The notes under the pieces: generated by a model
Databases searched by the model: none
What the model was told of the DNA's origin: nothing
Seen by the model: the letters and a program-made list of their open reading frames with translations, nothing else
Source of the DNA: Pontibacter anaerobius
GTDB taxonomy: Bacteria; Bacteroidota; Bacteroidia; Cytophagales; Hymenobacteraceae
Direction: 5' to 3'
NCBI RefSeq assembly: GCF_026241195.1
Contig: NZ_JAPFQO010000006.1
Coordinates: 186,001 to 250,000, forward strand
DNA length: 64,000 bases
Shown: piece by piece, positions 62,402-64,000 of the stretch
Position numbering within the stretch: the stretch's first letter is position 1
Layout of the letters: each line of letters opens with the position of its first letter
Position numbers and translations under genes: made by a program

Positions 62402-64000
62402 ATGAAAATTTTTACTCTTTCTCGTTTTGTCTTGCTGATTTGCTTGCTGCTGGGCTGGCAAACCCAGGCGCAGGTGGTTACCACGGAGCCCGCCTTCCCT
62501 ACCGCAGATAAAGCCGTAACCCTTACATTTGACCTGACAAAAGCTAAAGACAGCCGTGCTAAAGGCCTTTTAAACAAAACAAACGATGTGTACCTGTGGT
62601 CAGGTGCCGGGTCTACAGAGAGTGGGGATGCTTTCGAGTTCCAACCTGCAGGGCAGACCACCTGGACAGCTCCTTTTGAGCCGGGTAAAATGACCTCGCT
62701 GGGCAATGATAAATGGCAGATTACACTGGTGCCTCGCGAGTACTTTGGTGTGCCTGCAGGTACTCCTATCCGTAAGCTGGGCTTGTTGTTAAAAAACGGC
62801 AACGGCTCCGCGCAAACCGAGGACATCATTATAGCCGTTTACCCCGATGAACTGAAGGTGGCTTTTCAGCAGCCTACCCAGGATTTCTTCTTTGCTGAAG
62901 CCAATGGCACGATACAGGTAGAGGCAGTCGCCTCAGAGAATGCTGCGTTGCGCCTGCTGCACGATGGCGTGGAAATAACAACGGTAGCAAGCGGCAAAAA
63001 CCTAAGCTATACGTTGCAAACAGGGCCTGACCAGGGACTGCGCCACAGCGTAACCGTGGAGGCAAAGACCGCCTCAGAAACTGACACAGACGTTTTTGAA
63101 TACATGATTAAGCCGGTGCCACCGGTGGCGGCAGTGCCAGCAGGTATCGTAGATGGCATCAATTATATAGATGAGAATGAGGTGATCTTGGTGCTGTATG
63201 CCCCGCACAAAGAGAATGCCTACGTGATCGGGGAGTTTAACGATTGGAAACCCACACCCGAGTACCTGATGAACCGCACGCCAGACGGAGTGCGTTACTG
63301 GCTGCGCCTTACCAATCTGCCGGTAGGGGAGGAGGTTGCTTACCAGTACCTGGTGGATGGCACCATCGCCATAGCTGACCCTTATACCGATAAGGTCCTG
63401 GATCCGCAGTACGACCATTACCTGACCGCAGCCAACTACCCGAACCTGAAGCCTTACCCGGAAGGCGCCACTGGTATTGTATCGGTGCTGCAGACCCAGC
63501 AGCAGGAATATAGCTGGCAGGTAACGGATTTTCAGCGCCCGGATGTAGACCAGCTGGTGGTTTATGAGCTGCTGGTGCGCGATTTCGTCTCCACCCGTAA
63601 CTATAAAACCCTCACCGACACGCTTAGCTATTTCAAGAGATTAGGTATAAACGCTATTCAGTTGATGCCGATCATGGAGTTCACAGGGAACGAGTCGTGG
63701 GGCTATAACCCAACCTTTTACTTTGCCCCGGATAAAGCTTACGGCACCGAAGCAGATCTGAAGGCTTTTATTGATGCGGCTCACAAAGAAGGTATTGCAG
63801 TTATACTTGATATCGTGCTGAACCAGGCCGACTATGAATTTCCGTACGTGAGGCTATACTGGGACGGTGACAGACCTGCCGTGAACAGCCCGTACTTCAA
63901 CCAGTCGGCTACCCACCCATTCAGTGTGTTTTTCGATTTTAACCACAACCAGCCTGCCACCAAAGCCCTCGTGCAGCGGGTTACGGAGTACTGGCTGGAA
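62402..64000 (+). CDS. Secreted GH13 (alpha-amylase family) glycoside hydrolase, partial
   Basis: The first 533 codons of a gene that runs off the right edge. A signal peptide (residues 1-23, ending QTQAQ) is followed by immunoglobulin-like E-set/CBM48-type modules: VILVLYAPHKENAYVIGEFN and GEEVAYQYLVDGTIAIADPY. The GH13 barrel begins near residue 380: VYELLVRDFVSTRNYKTLTD, AIQLMPIMEFTGNESWGYNP, FKRLGI. Region I reads DIVLNQADYEF, where a His normally follows Asn. The catalytic Asp/Glu of regions II-IV lie beyond the window. An amylase or pullulanase-like role at the cell surface is likely. Confidence 0.9.
   Translation, partial: MKIFTLSRFVLLICLLLGWQTQAQVVTTEPAFPTADKAVTLTFDLTKAKDSRAKGLLNKTNDVYLWSGAGSTESGDAFEFQPAGQTTWTAPFEPGKMTSLGNDKWQITLVPREYFGVPAGTPIRKLGLLLKNGNGSAQTEDIIIAVYPDELKVAFQQPTQDFFFAEANGTIQVEAVASENAALRLLHDGVEITTVASGKNLSYTLQTGPDQGLRHSVTVEAKTASETDTDVFEYMIKPVPPVAAVPAGIVDGINYIDENEVILVLYAPHKENAYVIGEFNDWKPTPEYLMNRTPDGVRYWLRLTNLPVGEEVAYQYLVDGTIAIADPYTDKVLDPQYDHYLTAANYPNLKPYPEGATGIVSVLQTQQQEYSWQVTDFQRPDVDQLVVYELLVRDFVSTRNYKTLTDTLSYFKRLGINAIQLMPIMEFTGNESWGYNPTFYFAPDKAYGTEADLKAFIDAAHKEGIAVILDIVLNQADYEFPYVRLYWDGDRPAVNSPYFNQSATHPFSVFFDFNHNQPATKALVQRVTEYWLE

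Noticed and set aside
62266..62829. Minus-strand frame of 187 codons at the start of the amylase gene
   Set aside because: Antisense to a clear signal-peptide plus E-set coding region; no domain.

Overview
The window looks like a chromosomal segment of a Bacteroidota bacterium. Several features point to the order Cytophagales, family Hymenobacteraceae (a Pontibacter-like organism); the family assignment is inference. The proteins belong to families typical of that group: a head-GIN lipoprotein, a DUF6056-type membrane protein, heme-binding CxxCH proteins, a Bacteroidota-type sigma-70 factor, single-domain receivers with LDLNMP motifs, and a patatin/surface-antigen protein. Many genes lack a Shine-Dalgarno sequence, and several are preceded by the Bacteroidota -7 box TAnnTTTG. 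I see no rRNA, tRNA, CRISPR array, phage genes, transposase or integrase. Gene content is that of a core chromosome.

Layout. 1-4.2 kb: a membrane protein running off the left edge and small envelope or unknown proteins. 4.2-11.4 kb: mainly minus-strand metabolic genes (CoA transferase, pgk, nitroreductase, phosphohexomutase, hppD). 11.4-16.7 kb: small plus-strand genes, including a frameshifted DUF4375 lipoprotein, a GDSL hydrolase, mgsA and an EF-hand repeat lipoprotein, then a membrane acyltransferase-like gene. 17-25.7 kb: minus-strand housekeeping (trpS, NlpE-like, DMT exporter, queuosine-precursor transporter, heme-binding protein, rnz-STAS, purC, SDR/DUF2867). 25.8-30.9 kb: a yeast-type cytosine deaminase, then a ScfR/RamB-type regulator divergent from a malate synthase-isocitrate lyase (glyoxylate shunt) operon. 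31-39.9 kb: CNNM/CBS protein, aldehyde dehydrogenase plus SDR, HMG-CoA lyase plus a LutA-like Fe-S protein, an outer-membrane beta-barrel gene broken by a 34-bp tandem duplication, a ferredoxin plus ferredoxin-NADP reductase pair, and a DUF72 protein. 40.1-45.3 kb: two Gly/Tyr/Arg-rich disordered proteins, pirin, an HMA-AraC fusion regulator and amt. 45.7-57.6 kb: patatin outer-membrane protein, sugar transporter plus galM, sigma factor, MscS channel, M1 peptidase, GNAT, old yellow enzyme and FUSC. 57.8-62 kb: two tandem histidine kinase-receiver pairs. 62.4 kb to the right edge: a secreted GH13 amylase-family protein, cut by the window.

Functionally, the glyoxylate genes, CoA transferase, HMG-CoA lyase, aldehyde dehydrogenase/SDR and HPPD fit a heterotroph living on acetate, fatty acids and amino acids. 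The GH13 protein, sugar transporter and galM add carbohydrate use.

The observations most worth checking are the 34-bp exact duplication whose removal restores one reading frame, the single-base deletion in the DUF4375 gene, a strikingly iterated AAGTATA/TATACTT word inside and between genes, inverted-repeat operators between the ScfR-like regulator and aceB, and the two kinase-receiver pairs. I found no clearly new multi-gene system.
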